64,000 nucleotides of DNA from Shewanella morhuae (GTDB lineage Bacteria; Pseudomonadota; Gammaproteobacteria; Enterobacterales; Shewanellaceae): the NCBI RefSeq assembly GCF_900156405.1, contig NZ_FTNN01000013.1, forward strand, positions 60,130 to 124,129, in the 5' to 3' direction. The notes beneath the pieces are model-generated. The model had not been told where the DNA came from, searched no databases, and saw only the letters and a list, made by a program, of their open reading frames with translations. Of this stretch, positions 15,495 through 25,876 are shown piece by piece. Made by a program: the position numbers and the translations under genes. Position 1 is the first letter of the stretch, and every line of letters begins with the position of its first letter.

Positions 15495-17657
15495 ATGAAA
15501 TCATTAAAAGTAGCCGCTAGCTTATCTGTTAGATCTTGTTTCGATATCGACAGAGAAGTCGTCAACGTATTAACCACAGATTTTTGCGATGTGGGCGCGG
15601 CTGTAGTCTCTGTTGATGATGTTAGAAATGGTATTGTTGAAAAGATTAAAAACACTGGGTTGAAACTACCGATTTTCGTTTCAGTTTGTTGCGAAGAAAC
15701 TTTCCCAGATGATGTTTGTTCATCTATTACTGGGGTATTTGAACTCTGTGGCGATAACACTGACTTCTACGGAAAACAAGTTGAAACCGCCGTCGATAAA
15801 TATGAGCAAGCACTGTTACCTCCTTTCTTCGGCACATTGAAAAAATACGTTGAAATGGGTAATTCCACCTTTGCTTGCCCAGGCCACCAAGGCGGACAAT
15901 TCTTCCGTAAGCATCCTGTTGGTCGTCAGTTTTTCGACTTTTTTGGCGAAACGATTTTCCGTGCCGATATGTGTAATGCCGACGTAAAATTAGGTGATTT
16001 ACTGATCCATGAAGGCGCGCCGCTTGCAGCACAAAAATATGCAGCCAAAGTCTTTAATGCTGATAAAACCTACTTTGTACTTAACGGGACTTCATCTTCA
16101 AATAAAGTGGCGACCAATGCGCTATTAGCTAAAGGCGACCTGGTATTATTTGACCGCAATAACCACAAATCAAATCACCATGGCGCGTTAATTCAAGCCG
16201 GTGCAACACCCGTTTATTTAGAAACCGCACGTAATCCCTTCGGTTTTATTGGTGGCATTGACGCTCATTGCTTCCAAGAGTCCTATTTAAGAGATCAAAT
16301 TCGCGAAGTAGCCCCAGAAAGAGCCGATGAAAAACGCCCATTCCGCTTAGCGATTATTCAACTCGGCACCTATGATGGCACTATCTATAATGCTCGCCAA
16401 GTTATTGATAAAATTGGTCATCTGTGTGATTACGTCTTGTTTGACTCGGCTTGGGTTGGTTATGAACAGTTTATCCCTATGATGAATGACTGCTCGCCAC
16501 TCTTGCTCGAACTGACCGCTGAAGATCCTGGCATTATCGTGACTCAGTCAGTACATAAACAGCAAGCGGGCTTCTCACAAACATCACAAATCCATAAAAA
16601 AGATAAACATATCAAAGGTCAAGATAGATACTGCAACCATAAACGCTTCAACAATGCTTTTATGATGCATGCCTCTACTAGCCCCTTCTATCCTCTATTT
16701 GCGGCGCTAGATGTGAACGCGAAAATGCATGAAGGCGCAAGCGGACGTTACCTTTGGCGCGAAGCGGTAAAAGCCGGTATCGAAGCACGTAAGCTACTGT
16801 TGAAAAAGTGCAAATATATCAAACCATTCGTTCCGACAATGATAGATGGCCGCCTATGGCAAGACTATGAAACTGAACAAATGGCCGATGACTTACGCTT
16901 CTTCGAATTCGAACCCGGTCAGAAATGGCACTCCTTCGAAGGTTATGAAAAAGGTCAATACTTTGTTGACCCTTGTAAGTTCCTATTAACAACACCAGGT
17001 ATAGATGCAGAAACCGGTAGATATACCGACTTTGGTATTCCAGCAACTATTTTGGCTAACTTCTTACGGGAAAATAATATTATTCCGGAGAAGTGCGACT
17101 TAAATTCGATTTTATTCCTGATGACGCCTGCAGAAGATATGGCCAAGATGCAACATCTGGTCTCGCAAATATCTCGGTTCGAGAAATTAGTCGATGAAGA
17201 TGCGCCATTATCTGAAGTTTTACCTAACGTCTATAACGCAAATAAAGAGCGTTATCAAGACTATACCATCCGCCAACTCTGCCAAGAAATGCACAATCTT
17301 TATGTCAGCCATGACGTAAAACAACTGCAGAAAGAAATGTTCCGCAAAGCGCATTTCCCAATCAAAGTCATGGATCCACAGGAAGCAAACCTAGAATTTA
17401 TTCGTGGCAAAGTTGAATTAGTCCCGCTATCTAAAATTGAGGGAAGAATTGCCGCGGAAGGCGCACTGCCTTACCCACCAGGAGTGCTATGTATGGTACC
17501 AGGTGAAATATGGGGTGGATCTGTTCAACGTTATTTCCAAGCTCTCGAAGAAGGTATCAACTTATTACCTGGATTCTCGCCAGAACTACAAGGTGTTTAT
17601 CTCGAAAATACTCCTGACGGCAAAGTTCAAGCAATGGGCTATGTACTAAATAAATAA
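15495..17657 (+). CDS. speF: Ornithine decarboxylase, inducible type
   Basis: A 720-residue PLP enzyme that converts ornithine to putrescine and CO2, using a proton and so raising internal pH. It has the wing domain (1-105), the PLP domain, and a C-terminal domain, as in E. coli SpeC and SpeF (711 and 732 aa). ACPGHQGGQFFRKHPVG at about 127-143, FDSAWVGYEQF near 316-326, and TQSVHKQQAGFSQTSQIHKK with the PLP lysine at about Lys355 are all present. The gene order (speFL, speF, potE) marks it as the inducible SpeF rather than SpeC. Confidence 0.97.
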   Translation: MKSLKVAASLSVRSCFDIDREVVNVLTTDFCDVGAAVVSVDDVRNGIVEKIKNTGLKLPIFVSVCCEETFPDDVCSSITGVFELCGDNTDFYGKQVETAVDKYEQALLPPFFGTLKKYVEMGNSTFACPGHQGGQFFRKHPVGRQFFDFFGETIFRADMCNADVKLGDLLIHEGAPLAAQKYAAKVFNADKTYFVLNGTSSSNKVATNALLAKGDLVLFDRNNHKSNHHGALIQAGATPVYLETARNPFGFIGGIDAHCFQESYLRDQIREVAPERADEKRPFRLAIIQLGTYDGTIYNARQVIDKIGHLCDYVLFDSAWVGYEQFIPMMNDCSPLLLELTAEDPGIIVTQSVHKQQAGFSQTSQIHKKDKHIKGQDRYCNHKRFNNAFMMHASTSPFYPLFAALDVNAKMHEGASGRYLWREAVKAGIEARKLLLKKCKYIKPFVPTMIDGRLWQDYETEQMADDLRFFEFEPGQKWHSFEGYEKGQYFVDPCKFLLTTPGIDAETGRYTDFGIPATILANFLRENNIIPEKCDLNSILFLMTPAEDMAKMQHLVSQISRFEKLVDEDAPLSEVLPNVYNANKERYQDYTIRQLCQEMHNLYVSHDVKQLQKEMFRKAHFPIKVMDPQEANLEFIRGKVELVPLSKIEGRIAAEGALPYPPGVLCMVPGEIWGGSVQRYFQALEEGINLLPGFSPELQGVYLENTPDGKVQAMGYVLNK

Positions 17658-17742
17658 TGAAGACTGACTGCAGAGTTTATTAACCCGCTCTGCAGTCAAT
17701 TTCATACTCTCTATAATAAGTCACCTACATTAGGTTATTAGT

Positions 17743-19062
17743 ATGAGTAAATCAGAAAATAAAATTGGCGTCGTCCAATTAACTATTATCACCATAGTCA
17801 ACATGATGGGTTCGGGCATTATTATGCTGCCAACCCAATTAGCTCAAGTCGGTACTATTTCGATTTTATCTTGGTTAGTCACGGCCGCGGGTTCAACTGC
17901 CCTCGCCTACGCCTTTGCCAAGTGCGGTATGTTCAGTAAGAAATCCGGTGGTATGGGCGGTTATGCCGAATATGCCTTCGGCCGCTCTGGCAACTTTATG
18001 GCTAACTACACCTATGCCGTTTCGCTGCTCATCGCCAACGTCGCCATTGCGATCTCAGCCGTGGGTTATGCCGCCGTGCTGCTCGATGTAAACCTAAGCC
18101 CAATGGCCATTTGTCTTGCAACCATTGGCGTACTTTGGCTGGCAACGATTGCTAACTTCGGTGGTGCTCGGATTACAGGTCGCGTGAGTAGCGTGACCGT
18201 GTGGGGGATTATTCTGCCCGTGATTGGCGTGTCGTTAATTGGTTGGTTCTGGTTCGACATCGATCTCTATAAAGGCGCATGGAACCCGCATGATATGCCA
18301 TTCTTCAAAGCGTTAGGCGGTTCTATCGCCATGACTTTGTGGGCATTCCTTGGTTTAGAATCGGCCTGTGCTAACTCAGAAGCCGTCGATAATCCAGAGA
18401 AAAACGTCCCTATCGCAGTAATGGGCGGAACTTTAGGCGCGGCGGTAATTTATATCGTCTCTACCAACGTTATTGCCGGCATTGTGCCAAATGCCGAACT
18501 TGCTATGTCAAACGCGCCCTTTGGTTTAGCCTTCGCACAAATGTTTAACCCTGTGGTCGGTAAAATCGTGATGGCGTGCGCCATTATCTCTTGTACTGGT
18601 TCACTGTTAGGTTGGCAGTTCACTATTGCCCAAGTGTTTAAAGCCTCTGCCGATGAAGGATTCTTCCCTAAAATCTTCTCTAAAGTCAGTAAAGCCGATG
18701 CACCAATTTGGGGTATGACCATTATCGTTTGTATTCAAACCGTTTTATCTCTGATGACCATTAGTCCATCACTGAGTAAACAGTTCGAAGCACTCGTTAA
18801 CCTTGCCGTCGTCACCAATATTGTGCCTTACATACTGTCGATGGCCGCCCTTGGCATAATGCAAAGACAGCAAAAAGTACCTTTTAATAAAGCCCGTATT
18901 GCCAACGTGATTGCCGTGATCGGTGCCTTGTATAGCTTTTATGCCCTGTATAGCTCAGGCGAAACCGCAGTAATGCTTGGCGCTATGGCCACCTTCTTCG
19001 GCTGGACTATCTTCGGCGTAATTTCAAATAAAGCGCCCGTTGCCGATACACGTCCAGCCTAA
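17743..19062 (+). CDS. potE: Putrescine-ornithine antiporter PotE
   Basis: A 439-residue APC-family transporter with about 12 membrane helices. NMMGSGIIMLPTQLAQVGTI near the start is the family helix-1 motif, and AFLGLESACANSEAVDNPEKNVP near 203-225 matches the substrate region of PotE. It exchanges external ornithine for internal putrescine, working with SpeF as an ornithine decarboxylation and acid-resistance cycle. It starts 85 nt after speF in the same direction. A 30-nt palindrome follows it. Confidence 0.96.
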   Translation: MSKSENKIGVVQLTIITIVNMMGSGIIMLPTQLAQVGTISILSWLVTAAGSTALAYAFAKCGMFSKKSGGMGGYAEYAFGRSGNFMANYTYAVSLLIANVAIAISAVGYAAVLLDVNLSPMAICLATIGVLWLATIANFGGARITGRVSSVTVWGIILPVIGVSLIGWFWFDIDLYKGAWNPHDMPFFKALGGSIAMTLWAFLGLESACANSEAVDNPEKNVPIAVMGGTLGAAVIYIVSTNVIAGIVPNAELAMSNAPFGLAFAQMFNPVVGKIVMACAIISCTGSLLGWQFTIAQVFKASADEGFFPKIFSKVSKADAPIWGMTIIVCIQTVLSLMTISPSLSKQFEALVNLAVVTNIVPYILSMAALGIMQRQQKVPFNKARIANVIAVIGALYSFYALYSSGETAVMLGAMATFFGWTIFGVISNKAPVADTRPA

Positions 19063-19094
19063 ATACGGTTAATACATTATCGAAAACAAATAAT

Positions 19095-19124
19095 TAGGGG
19101 TCATAGGCTAGCCTATGACCCCTA
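19095..19124. repeat. Perfect 30-nt palindrome after potE
   Basis: TAGGGGTCATAGGCT and its exact complement AGCCTATGACCCCTA abut with no spacer, 32 nt after the potE stop. As RNA it would form a strong hairpin and could end the speF-potE transcript, although no T run follows. A perfect palindrome this long is uncommon and may instead be a protein site. Confidence 0.8.
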
Positions 19125-19241
19125 GAGAATACCTGCTTATGGGTTATCAATAAGACTCGCCTCGCTTTTTAAAGCAAAGATCAATCCCCAAACGTCATCA
19201 CCAATAACAGGCCTTATGCTCTACTCCAATGTTAGGTATTA

Positions 19242-19766
19242 CTATTTCTCGCCATTTATCGCCTGAATACAGCGCTGCACCACTTCTGCAAAAGAGCCAT
19301 CAATGCTCACTTGAATAACATCAGCTTCATCAGTAGCGGGCATTTCAAGCGTGTCGAACTGACTTTTGAGCAACTCAATCGGCATAAAGTGAGCTTTTCT
19401 CGCAAACATGCGTTCTTTAACCAATTCAAAATCCCCGTATAGATGAATGAATACGACCTTACTGTTGTTCTGACGAATTAAGTCACGGTAATGGCGACGC
19501 AGCGCAGAGCAGACAATAACCCCCCGTTCAGCTTTTTGCTCAATGCTATACACAGCGTCATTAATACGCTCTAGCCAAGGGGCACGATCCGTGTCGTTAA
19601 GCGCAGAACCTGATTTCATCTTGATAATATTGGCTCTAGGGTGCAGGTCATCACCATCAATAAATTTCGTCTCTAACGCTTTTGCTACCGCTGCACCAAT
19701 CGAAGATTTACCACAACTAGAGACGCCCATAAACACATAGCTATTGCCTTCTTCTATCTTAGTCAT
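19242..19766 (-). CDS. gntK: Gluconokinase
   Basis: A 174-residue kinase that phosphorylates gluconate to 6-phosphogluconate, feeding the Entner-Doudoroff or pentose phosphate route. The P-loop GVSSCGKS is at about 14-21, and FIDGDDLHPRANIIKMKSG and ALNDTDRAPWL are standard GntK segments. The start ATG 19766 is chosen because GAGG sits 9 nt before it and the length then matches E. coli GntK (175 aa); an upstream ATG at 19787 lacks a site. Divergent from gntU across shared operators. Confidence 0.95.
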   Translation of the reverse strand: MTKIEEGNSYVFMGVSSCGKSSIGAAVAKALETKFIDGDDLHPRANIIKMKSGSALNDTDRAPWLERINDAVYSIEQKAERGVIVCSALRRHYRDLIRQNNSKVVFIHLYGDFELVKERMFARKAHFMPIELLKSQFDTLEMPATDEADVIQVSIDGSFAEVVQRCIQAINGEK

Positions 19767-19817
19767 TTTTATTAACCTCGGGCTCATTTTCAATTTTTGT
19801 TACTTCCCACCTTATCA

Positions 19818-19845
19818 TATTACGGGTAACATGTTACCGGTAACC
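19818..19845. promoter_or_regulatory. Overlapping GntR operators between gntK and gntU
   Basis: GTTACCGGTAAC (19833-19844) is a perfect 12-bp palindrome, and TTACGGGTAA just before it is an imperfect second one. They overlap in GGTAACATGTTACC, itself palindromic. The ATGTTACCGGTAACAT-type form is the known GntR operator in enterics. They lie midway between the divergent gntK and gntU starts, so one regulator could control both. gntR is the third gene of the module. Confidence 0.75.
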
Positions 19846-19889
19846 TCTAAAGATGTGGACAACTTAACGAACAAGGAAAAGTATCTATT

Positions 19890-21233
19890 ATGTCCGATAT
19901 GTCATTGATCCTAACTGCGCTCGGTTCAATCGCCTTACTACTATTCTTAGTGATGAAAGTAAGATTACATGCCGTGGTATCACTGATACTGGTATCGATA
20001 GTGGCAGGGCTTTTCTCTGGCATGAACCCCGCCGATATCACTAACACGATTCAACAAGGCATGGGAGGCACCTTAGGTTTTGTTGCTGTTGTGGTCGCTT
20101 TAGGTGCGATGTTTGGACGGGTAATGGAAGAAACCGGCGCGCTGGATCAGATTGCCCATACTCTGCTAAATAAATTTGGTAACGACAAAGCTCACTGGGC
20201 GATGACCTTTACGGGCTTTATCTGTGCGCTACCCCTCTTTTTTGACGTTGCGGTGGTACTGCTGATTGGCATCGCCTTTGCTGTAGTTCGTAAAGGTGGT
20301 GGCAGCGTGGTTAAAATAGGGATTTCGCTACTCGCGGGTATCGCAACCTGTCAAGCGTTTCTAATTCCCGCACCAGGGCTTATTTTGGTCGCATCCCAAC
20401 TCAATGCTGATTTTGGTTACATGATAGTGTTCGGGTTGTTGGCATCCATTCCCGCGATGATTTTAGGCGGCCCACTCTTTGCCAGTCTTATTGCCAAAAA
20501 AGTCCATGTTGAGCTGCCAGCCAACGAGCAACTTGATAAAGGTGAACGAGAAGGTGGGCCGACTCCTTCATTTGCTCTATCAATCAGTATTGTCGTTTTT
20601 CCACTGCTGCTTATCGGCTTAAAAACGATTGCTTCACGCTTTATTGATGAAAAATCCGATCTACATAATTGGCTCGCATTAATTGGCCATCCGTTTACCG
20701 CCATTTTGCTCGCCTGTTTAATCGCATTCTATGTGCTGGGTGTTAGGCGTAATATCCCCAATGACCGCATTATGGAAATCTGTAGTAGTGCGCTCCAACC
20801 TGCTGGAGTCATTATTCTAGTAACGGGTGCTGGCGGCGTGTTCAAGCAAGTACTGATTGATTCTGGTGTGGGTGATGCCTTAGGGAATATGCTGGCAGGT
20901 TCGGGTTTACCGATTGTCATACTGGCATTTATTTTGTCGGCTTCTGTGCGCGTTATTCAAGGTTCGGCCACTGTGGCGATGTTAACCGCTTGTGGCCTTA
21001 TCATCCCGATACTTGAGCCATTGAGCTTAGGTGGCGCTCAATTGGCGGCAATTACGATTGCCATTGGCGGTGGATCGATTGTGCTCTCGCACGTCAATGA
21101 CTCCGGCTTTTGGCTCGCTAACCGTTTTCTCGGATTATCAGAAAAACAAACGCTGCAAACGTGGACTGTGATGGAAACCATTATTGGTACGACGGGCGGC
21201 ATAGTCGCAGTCATCATCTCTGCATTTCTTTAA
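19890..21233 (+). CDS. gntU: Gluconate permease GntU/GntP family
   Basis: A 447-residue membrane protein with about 12-14 helices. The whole sequence parallels E. coli GntU: GMGGTLGFVAVVVALGAMFGR near the start, then FICALPLFFDVAVVLLIG, and the C-terminal GGSIVLSHVNDSGFW. It imports gluconate with protons. It starts 46 nt after the operator pair, divergent from gntK. Convergent with gntR. The nearest relative by eye is GntU rather than GntT. Confidence 0.93.
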   Translation: MSDMSLILTALGSIALLLFLVMKVRLHAVVSLILVSIVAGLFSGMNPADITNTIQQGMGGTLGFVAVVVALGAMFGRVMEETGALDQIAHTLLNKFGNDKAHWAMTFTGFICALPLFFDVAVVLLIGIAFAVVRKGGGSVVKIGISLLAGIATCQAFLIPAPGLILVASQLNADFGYMIVFGLLASIPAMILGGPLFASLIAKKVHVELPANEQLDKGEREGGPTPSFALSISIVVFPLLLIGLKTIASRFIDEKSDLHNWLALIGHPFTAILLACLIAFYVLGVRRNIPNDRIMEICSSALQPAGVIILVTGAGGVFKQVLIDSGVGDALGNMLAGSGLPIVILAFILSASVRVIQGSATVAMLTACGLIIPILEPLSLGGAQLAAITIAIGGGSIVLSHVNDSGFWLANRFLGLSEKQTLQTWTVMETIIGTTGGIVAVIISAFL

Positions 21234-21272
21234 TCGCAAATAGATACATTGAATCAAAAACTCTAGGGGTGA

Positions 21273-22271
21273 CTACAAGGTTTCCCCTAGATCAATGCGA
21301 TAACCTAGCTCGATGACGGATTGTTCGATCTCTTTGCCATTTAACCTATCTAATAACTCAGTTGCTGCTATGCGACCAATATCATTTCTTGGGGTAATAA
21401 TACTCGCCAATTTGGGCGTCATGGATTGGCCAATATCATGGCCATGAAACCCCGCAACACCTATCTGCTCAGGCACTTTAATCCCTTGTCTTTGGCACTC
21501 AAAAATAACCCCTGCGGCCAAATCATCGTTAGTGCAAAAAAAACTGTCCACATAGGGGTATTTCGCTAAGGTTTGTTGCAATAACGACGCTCCCAACGAA
21601 AACGACGAAGCATCATTGGTGGTCATAGCCAAAGGTGTGAGCTTAGCTTCTGCCATTGCTAACTCGTAGCCTTGCATCTTAAGTTGGGTGCGTACATCCA
21701 TGCGAGCACCTAAGTAGGCAATGTGTCGATGGCCTTGTGCAATCATGGCTTGCACCATCTCATAAGCGGCAGCTGTGTTATCAAAACCGACACATTGCTG
21801 AATCGCAGGCGACACACTATCCATCATTTCGATTACCGGAATACCCGCTGTTTCAATCATGCGTACGGTACGTGGGGTGTGGTAACTCTCAGACAAAAGT
21901 AATCCATCAATATTATAAGAGAGCAATGATGCAACCCGCTCCTCTTCTACTTCAGCCTGATAACCGTAGTGAGCCAGCATGGCTTGATAACCGCGTTGAC
22001 CAGCCACATTCTCGATACCGCGCAGCACCTCTGCAAATACTTGGTTAGTTAAAGAAGGCACTAACACACCAATGGCGCGGCTAGTTGATTGAGCCAAGAT
22101 TTCTGGCGCACGATTAGGGATATAGCCTAATGTTTCTAGCACGATAGCGATCTTTTCTTGAGTGCTTTGTGCCACCCTTGTTGGATTTTTTAAATAGCGG
22201 CTCACCGTCATTTTGGTTACACCAACTTGATCGGCAACATCTTGAAGAGTGGGTCTACGCTTTTTATTCAT
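21273..22271 (-). CDS. gntR: LacI-family gluconate repressor GntR
   Basis: A 332-residue LacI/GalR-type regulator. The helix-turn-helix PTLQDVADQVGVTKMTVSRY with LKNPTRVAQST is at about 7-37, and the periplasmic-binding-protein-like domain follows (AIGVLVPSLTNQVFAEVLRG). Its placement next to gntU and gntK, and a GntR-type operator between those genes, support the assignment to GntR. Gluconate would be the inducer. Its end is 39 nt from the gntU stop, convergent. Confidence 0.9.
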   Translation of the reverse strand: MNKKRRPTLQDVADQVGVTKMTVSRYLKNPTRVAQSTQEKIAIVLETLGYIPNRAPEILAQSTSRAIGVLVPSLTNQVFAEVLRGIENVAGQRGYQAMLAHYGYQAEVEEERVASLLSYNIDGLLLSESYHTPRTVRMIETAGIPVIEMMDSVSPAIQQCVGFDNTAAAYEMVQAMIAQGHRHIAYLGARMDVRTQLKMQGYELAMAEAKLTPLAMTTNDASSFSLGASLLQQTLAKYPYVDSFFCTNDDLAAGVIFECQRQGIKVPEQIGVAGFHGHDIGQSMTPKLASIITPRNDIGRIAATELLDRLNGKEIEQSVIELGYRIDLGETL

Positions 22272-22649
22272 AGTATCTAATGTTAGTTAACGAACTACAG
22301 ATGTGGGTGAGATGTATAGCTAAAATATCGAGTATAAACAAACAGTAGGCATAATCATCACTCAGAGATCTTATAATAGTTCATCTAGTGATACCAGCTA
22401 CGGACTATTTTATCGTCTGCTTCTCGTTTTTGATAATTTACCGATAAATAGTAACTGGTAGTATTAAGCACAAAGCTCAGACGATAACGCGCCTGTATCT
22501 GCTTATTTAAGGCAAAGCATGGACATATTTCAGCAAGGCAGACTCGCGGTAAAAAAGTGATTAGATAGGGTGTTGCGGGATAATCATGCTACAAGGCCAC
22601 TCCACGTTCTGGAATGGCCTTGTTATATTGGTCGGCAGCTAAAAAGTGA
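22272..22649. other. Intergenic region between gntR and ygiQ
   Basis: No gene in this 378-nt stretch. It should hold the gntR promoter near its left end (gntR reads left from 22271), and a 9-bp hairpin near 22592-22624 that is listed separately. I saw nothing else. Confidence 0.6.
22592..22624 (-). terminator. Hairpin beyond the ygiQ stop
   Basis: ACAAGGCCA and TGGCCTTGT form a perfect 9-bp stem, continued in part by TCCA/TGGA. It lies 26 nt past the leftward ygiQ stop. No T run follows on the minus strand, so it may act as an RNA-stabilising hairpin or a poor terminator. Confidence 0.4.
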
Positions 22650-25100
22650 TTACTTAACCTGTTGATTACCTTGAGAGGGTTTACCCGCAGCTTTACCACC
22701 ACTTCTTGATGGATTTATACCTTTTATCCCTGCACCGCTCTGGGCTTGAGTACCGCCTTTAGCTTGGGAGTTTGACTTAAAACCTGACTGACCAAAGGGC
22801 GCTTTAGCGCCAGGACGGCCCGAATTGGCTCCGATGGGCTTAGATCCACTAGGTTTAGATCCCGCAGGCTTAGCGCCATTCGCGGCGGGTTTTCCACCTT
22901 TAATGACAGGTTTTGATTCTGCGTTAGCCTGAGCACCACCTTTAGCCGAACCTTTAGATTTACCATCGCCTTTACGGTCATCAAACTGATTACCCGAAAA
23001 GCGCGTGAAGGCTTTTTGACCTTGGTTAGCGTCTTTCATCCACTTAGGCCCGCGTTCATTACGACCTTCTGGTGGCACTAATTGATGCGGACTATTACCT
23101 ATTAAATCCTCACGCCCCATGGCGGTTAATCCTTCACGGATCAATGGCCAACCCGCCGGATCGTGATAACGCAGCAAGGCTTTGTGCAAACGACGTTGGC
23201 GACCTTTTTTCGGCACTGGGACTACTTCACTGGTGTGCTTGACGTTTTTCAGCGAGTTTAACTCGGTATGATAAATCGTGGTCGCATTGGCCATGGGTGA
23301 CGGATAAAAATTTTGTACTTGATCGAGCTTGAACTTACGTTCCTTCAACCACAGCGCTAAATTCACCATATCTTCGTCAGTCGTGCCCGGATGCGCCGAA
23401 ATAAAGTACGGGATTAAAAACTGCTCTTTGCCCGCTTCTTTCGAGAACTTGTCAAACAGTTCTTTAAACTTATTGTAGGCGCCCATGCCAGGTTTCATCA
23501 TCTTATTGAGCGGCCCTTCTTCGGTATGCTCAGGGGCAATTTTTAAATAACCGCCAACATGGTGCTGCACTAATTCTTTAACATACTCTGGGTTTTCAAT
23601 TGCCAAGTCATAACGCACACCCGATGCAATTAACACCTTCTTAATACCTGGCACAGCGCGCGCCGCACGGTACAAGTCGATAGTGTGTTTATGATCTGTG
23701 CCTAAGTGGCCACAAATTGATGGGAATACGCAAGATAAACGGCGGCAGGTTTTTTCAGCTTTCTCGCTAGTACAACCTAAGCGATACATGTTAGCAGTTG
23801 GACCACCTAAGTCAGAAATAACACCTTTAAATCCCGGGATTTTTTGCTGAATATCTTTGATTTCTTTAACAATCGACTCTTGTGAGCGACTTTGAATAAT
23901 TCGGCCTTCATGCTCGGTAATCGAACAGAAAGAGCAGCCTCCAAAGCAACCACGCATGATATTAATTGAGGTTTTAATCATGTCGTAAGCAGGGATTTTA
24001 TCCTTGCCATAAATCGGATGTGGTACACGTTGATAGGCTAAATCAAATACCGCGTCCATTTCATCGGTATTAAGCGGCCATGCAGGCGGATTGACCCAAA
24101 CAGCGCGGTCGCCGTGGGGCTGAAATAGCGCACGAGCACAGCCTGGGTTTTGCTCTTGATGTAAAATCCGCGAAGCATGGGCGTATAAATATTTGTCTTC
24201 AGAGACTTTTTCAAATGCAGGCAGCAACACATAGGTTTTATCCCATGGCTTAGGGCGCGGAGGTTGTACACTAATAGCTCTAGGCGCTTCGTTGTCAAAA
24301 ATCTTTACATCCGATGGGCCAGATAAGTTAGTACAACCTACATCATCGCCACCATAAGGGTTTTGCAGTGGTTCGATTTTATGCAGTTGGTCAATCTTGC
24401 GCGAGTCCATACCACGCCATTCTGGTAATGGCTCTTTACGGATAACGGCTGTGCCACGCACATCGTGCAGCGAACTAATCGGTTCACCAGCTGCTAAACG
24501 ACGCGCGACTTCAACTAAAGGACGCTCGGCATTGCCATACATCAGCAAATCGGCCTTTGCATCAAAAATCACACTACGACGCACTTTGTCAGACCAATAA
24601 TCGTAGTGGGCGATACGGCGTAAACTAGCCTCGATACCGCCGATGATCACCGGTACATCTTTAAAGGCTTCTTTACAACGTTGGGTGTATACGGTCACAG
24701 CACGATCGGGGCGCTTACCGCCAATATCTCCGGCGGTATAAGCGTCGTCAGAACGTAAACGGCGGTCAGCGGTATAACGGTTGATCATTGAATCCATGTT
24801 GCCAGCGGTTACGCCGAAAAACAGGTTTGGTCGGCCCAGTTGCATAAAGGCATCTTTACTCGACCAATCGGGCTGAGAAATAATTCCCACACGATAGCCC
24901 TGCGCTTCTAGCATTCGGCCGATCACTGCCATACCAAAGCTTGGATGATCCACATAAGCATCGCCTGTGACTATGATAACGTCACAGCTATCCCAGCCTA
25001 GCTTATCCATCTCCTTGCGAGACATAGGTAAGAAAGGCGCAGTACTGTCGCCTGTAGCCCAATACTTGGGATGACTAAAGAGTGTGGATTCAACTTGCAT
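22650..25100 (-). CDS. ygiQ: YgiQ family radical SAM protein
   Basis: An 816-residue protein that matches E. coli YgiQ closely: [20 protein letters not shown] at the N terminus, and the radical SAM cluster CFGGCSFC with Cys385, Cys389 and Cys392. The reaction is unknown. Residues from about 680 to the end are a low-complexity tail of Gly, Lys, Ala, Ser, Pro and Gln with short repeats such as [11 protein letters not shown], longer than in E. coli and probably disordered. The start chosen is the [14 protein letters not shown] methionine. Confidence 0.95.
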   Translation of the reverse strand: MQVESTLFSHPKYWATGDSTAPFLPMSRKEMDKLGWDSCDVIIVTGDAYVDHPSFGMAVIGRMLEAQGYRVGIISQPDWSSKDAFMQLGRPNLFFGVTAGNMDSMINRYTADRRLRSDDAYTAGDIGGKRPDRAVTVYTQRCKEAFKDVPVIIGGIEASLRRIAHYDYWSDKVRRSVIFDAKADLLMYGNAERPLVEVARRLAAGEPISSLHDVRGTAVIRKEPLPEWRGMDSRKIDQLHKIEPLQNPYGGDDVGCTNLSGPSDVKIFDNEAPRAISVQPPRPKPWDKTYVLLPAFEKVSEDKYLYAHASRILHQEQNPGCARALFQPHGDRAVWVNPPAWPLNTDEMDAVFDLAYQRVPHPIYGKDKIPAYDMIKTSINIMRGCFGGCSFCSITEHEGRIIQSRSQESIVKEIKDIQQKIPGFKGVISDLGGPTANMYRLGCTSEKAEKTCRRLSCVFPSICGHLGTDHKHTIDLYRAARAVPGIKKVLIASGVRYDLAIENPEYVKELVQHHVGGYLKIAPEHTEEGPLNKMMKPGMGAYNKFKELFDKFSKEAGKEQFLIPYFISAHPGTTDEDMVNLALWLKERKFKLDQVQNFYPSPMANATTIYHTELNSLKNVKHTSEVVPVPKKGRQRRLHKALLRYHDPAGWPLIREGLTAMGREDLIGNSPHQLVPPEGRNERGPKWMKDANQGQKAFTRFSGNQFDDRKGDGKSKGSAKGGAQANAESKPVIKGGKPAANGAKPAGSKPSGSKPIGANSGRPGAKAPFGQSGFKSNSQAKGGTQAQSGAGIKGINPSRSGGKAAGKPSQGNQQVK

Positions 25101-25305
25101 CGTGTATGACCCGAAAACGTAATGTCAAATAAAGGCAGCACAGAAAGAGCGATGCCAATTTAGGGACGCGGAGTATAGCAGGCAACGAAGGATAAGTACG
25201 ATTAAAAAAACATCAACCAAGGTGTGCTGGAGGGTATTTAAGCCCTAAGTGCAATACCCTTAAATCCGCTATGGATATGGCCTAGGGCGAATCCCCCCTG
25301 TAAGA

Positions 25306-25719
25306 CTACCATCCTCCCTTTGCCAGCCCTTGGATAAAATACACCATATCCACCAACGCTAAACTGATAATCACTAGCCAAGTGAGTAACACGCCCCAAA
25401 AACGACCAAAATGATAACCACCTTGGCCGTGAGTTAACCCAATAGCATGCAGTAAGCGTGCGACTATCCACACAGTACCAAAGCAATGCAAATAGAATAC
25501 AGGCAAACCAGCCGACTCAGCCACCAGCATTAAAATCAATACAATAGGCGCATTTTCCATCAGGTTAGCATGGACTCTGCATGCCAAGGAAAGCGCGCTA
25601 TTACCACTATCCCCAAGGCCAATCTTGTGGCTTCTTCTTAATTTTACGACTCGATAAGCTAAAGCTACGGTGAGTAATCCCGTAAGGCCAGCGTAAAGGC
25701 CAGTTACCATCATCGACAT
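25306..25719 (-). CDS. MAPEG family inner membrane protein
   Basis: A 137-residue protein with four membrane helices. The pattern RVHANLMENAPIVLILMLVAE (helix 2 region) and RLLHAIGLTHGQG are the MAPEG signatures also seen in bacterial YecN. MAPEG proteins are eicosanoid- and glutathione-linked transferases or peroxidases in animals; in bacteria the role is not established. AGGGAG lies before the ATG. Single gene, leftward. Confidence 0.85.
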   Translation of the reverse strand: MSMMVTGLYAGLTGLLTVALAYRVVKLRRSHKIGLGDSGNSALSLACRVHANLMENAPIVLILMLVAESAGLPVFYLHCFGTVWIVARLLHAIGLTHGQGGYHFGRFWGVLLTWLVIISLALVDMVYFIQGLAKGGW

Positions 25720-25876
25720 AGATATCTCCCTGTATCAAAAAACAGACTATAGCCCGAGCGGTAACAATTCAGTAATTTATTTATATTTTCGCTAAAAGGC
25801 ATTAACCTTTTAACGAAAATATCGGTTAATATGCGCGCGTCATTCCCGACAATTTTTTATACAGTGAATACCCCGA

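Noticed and set aside
16819..17146. Leftward frames opposite speF
   Set aside because: They are shadows of the strongly coding speF sequence, with no ribosome sites.
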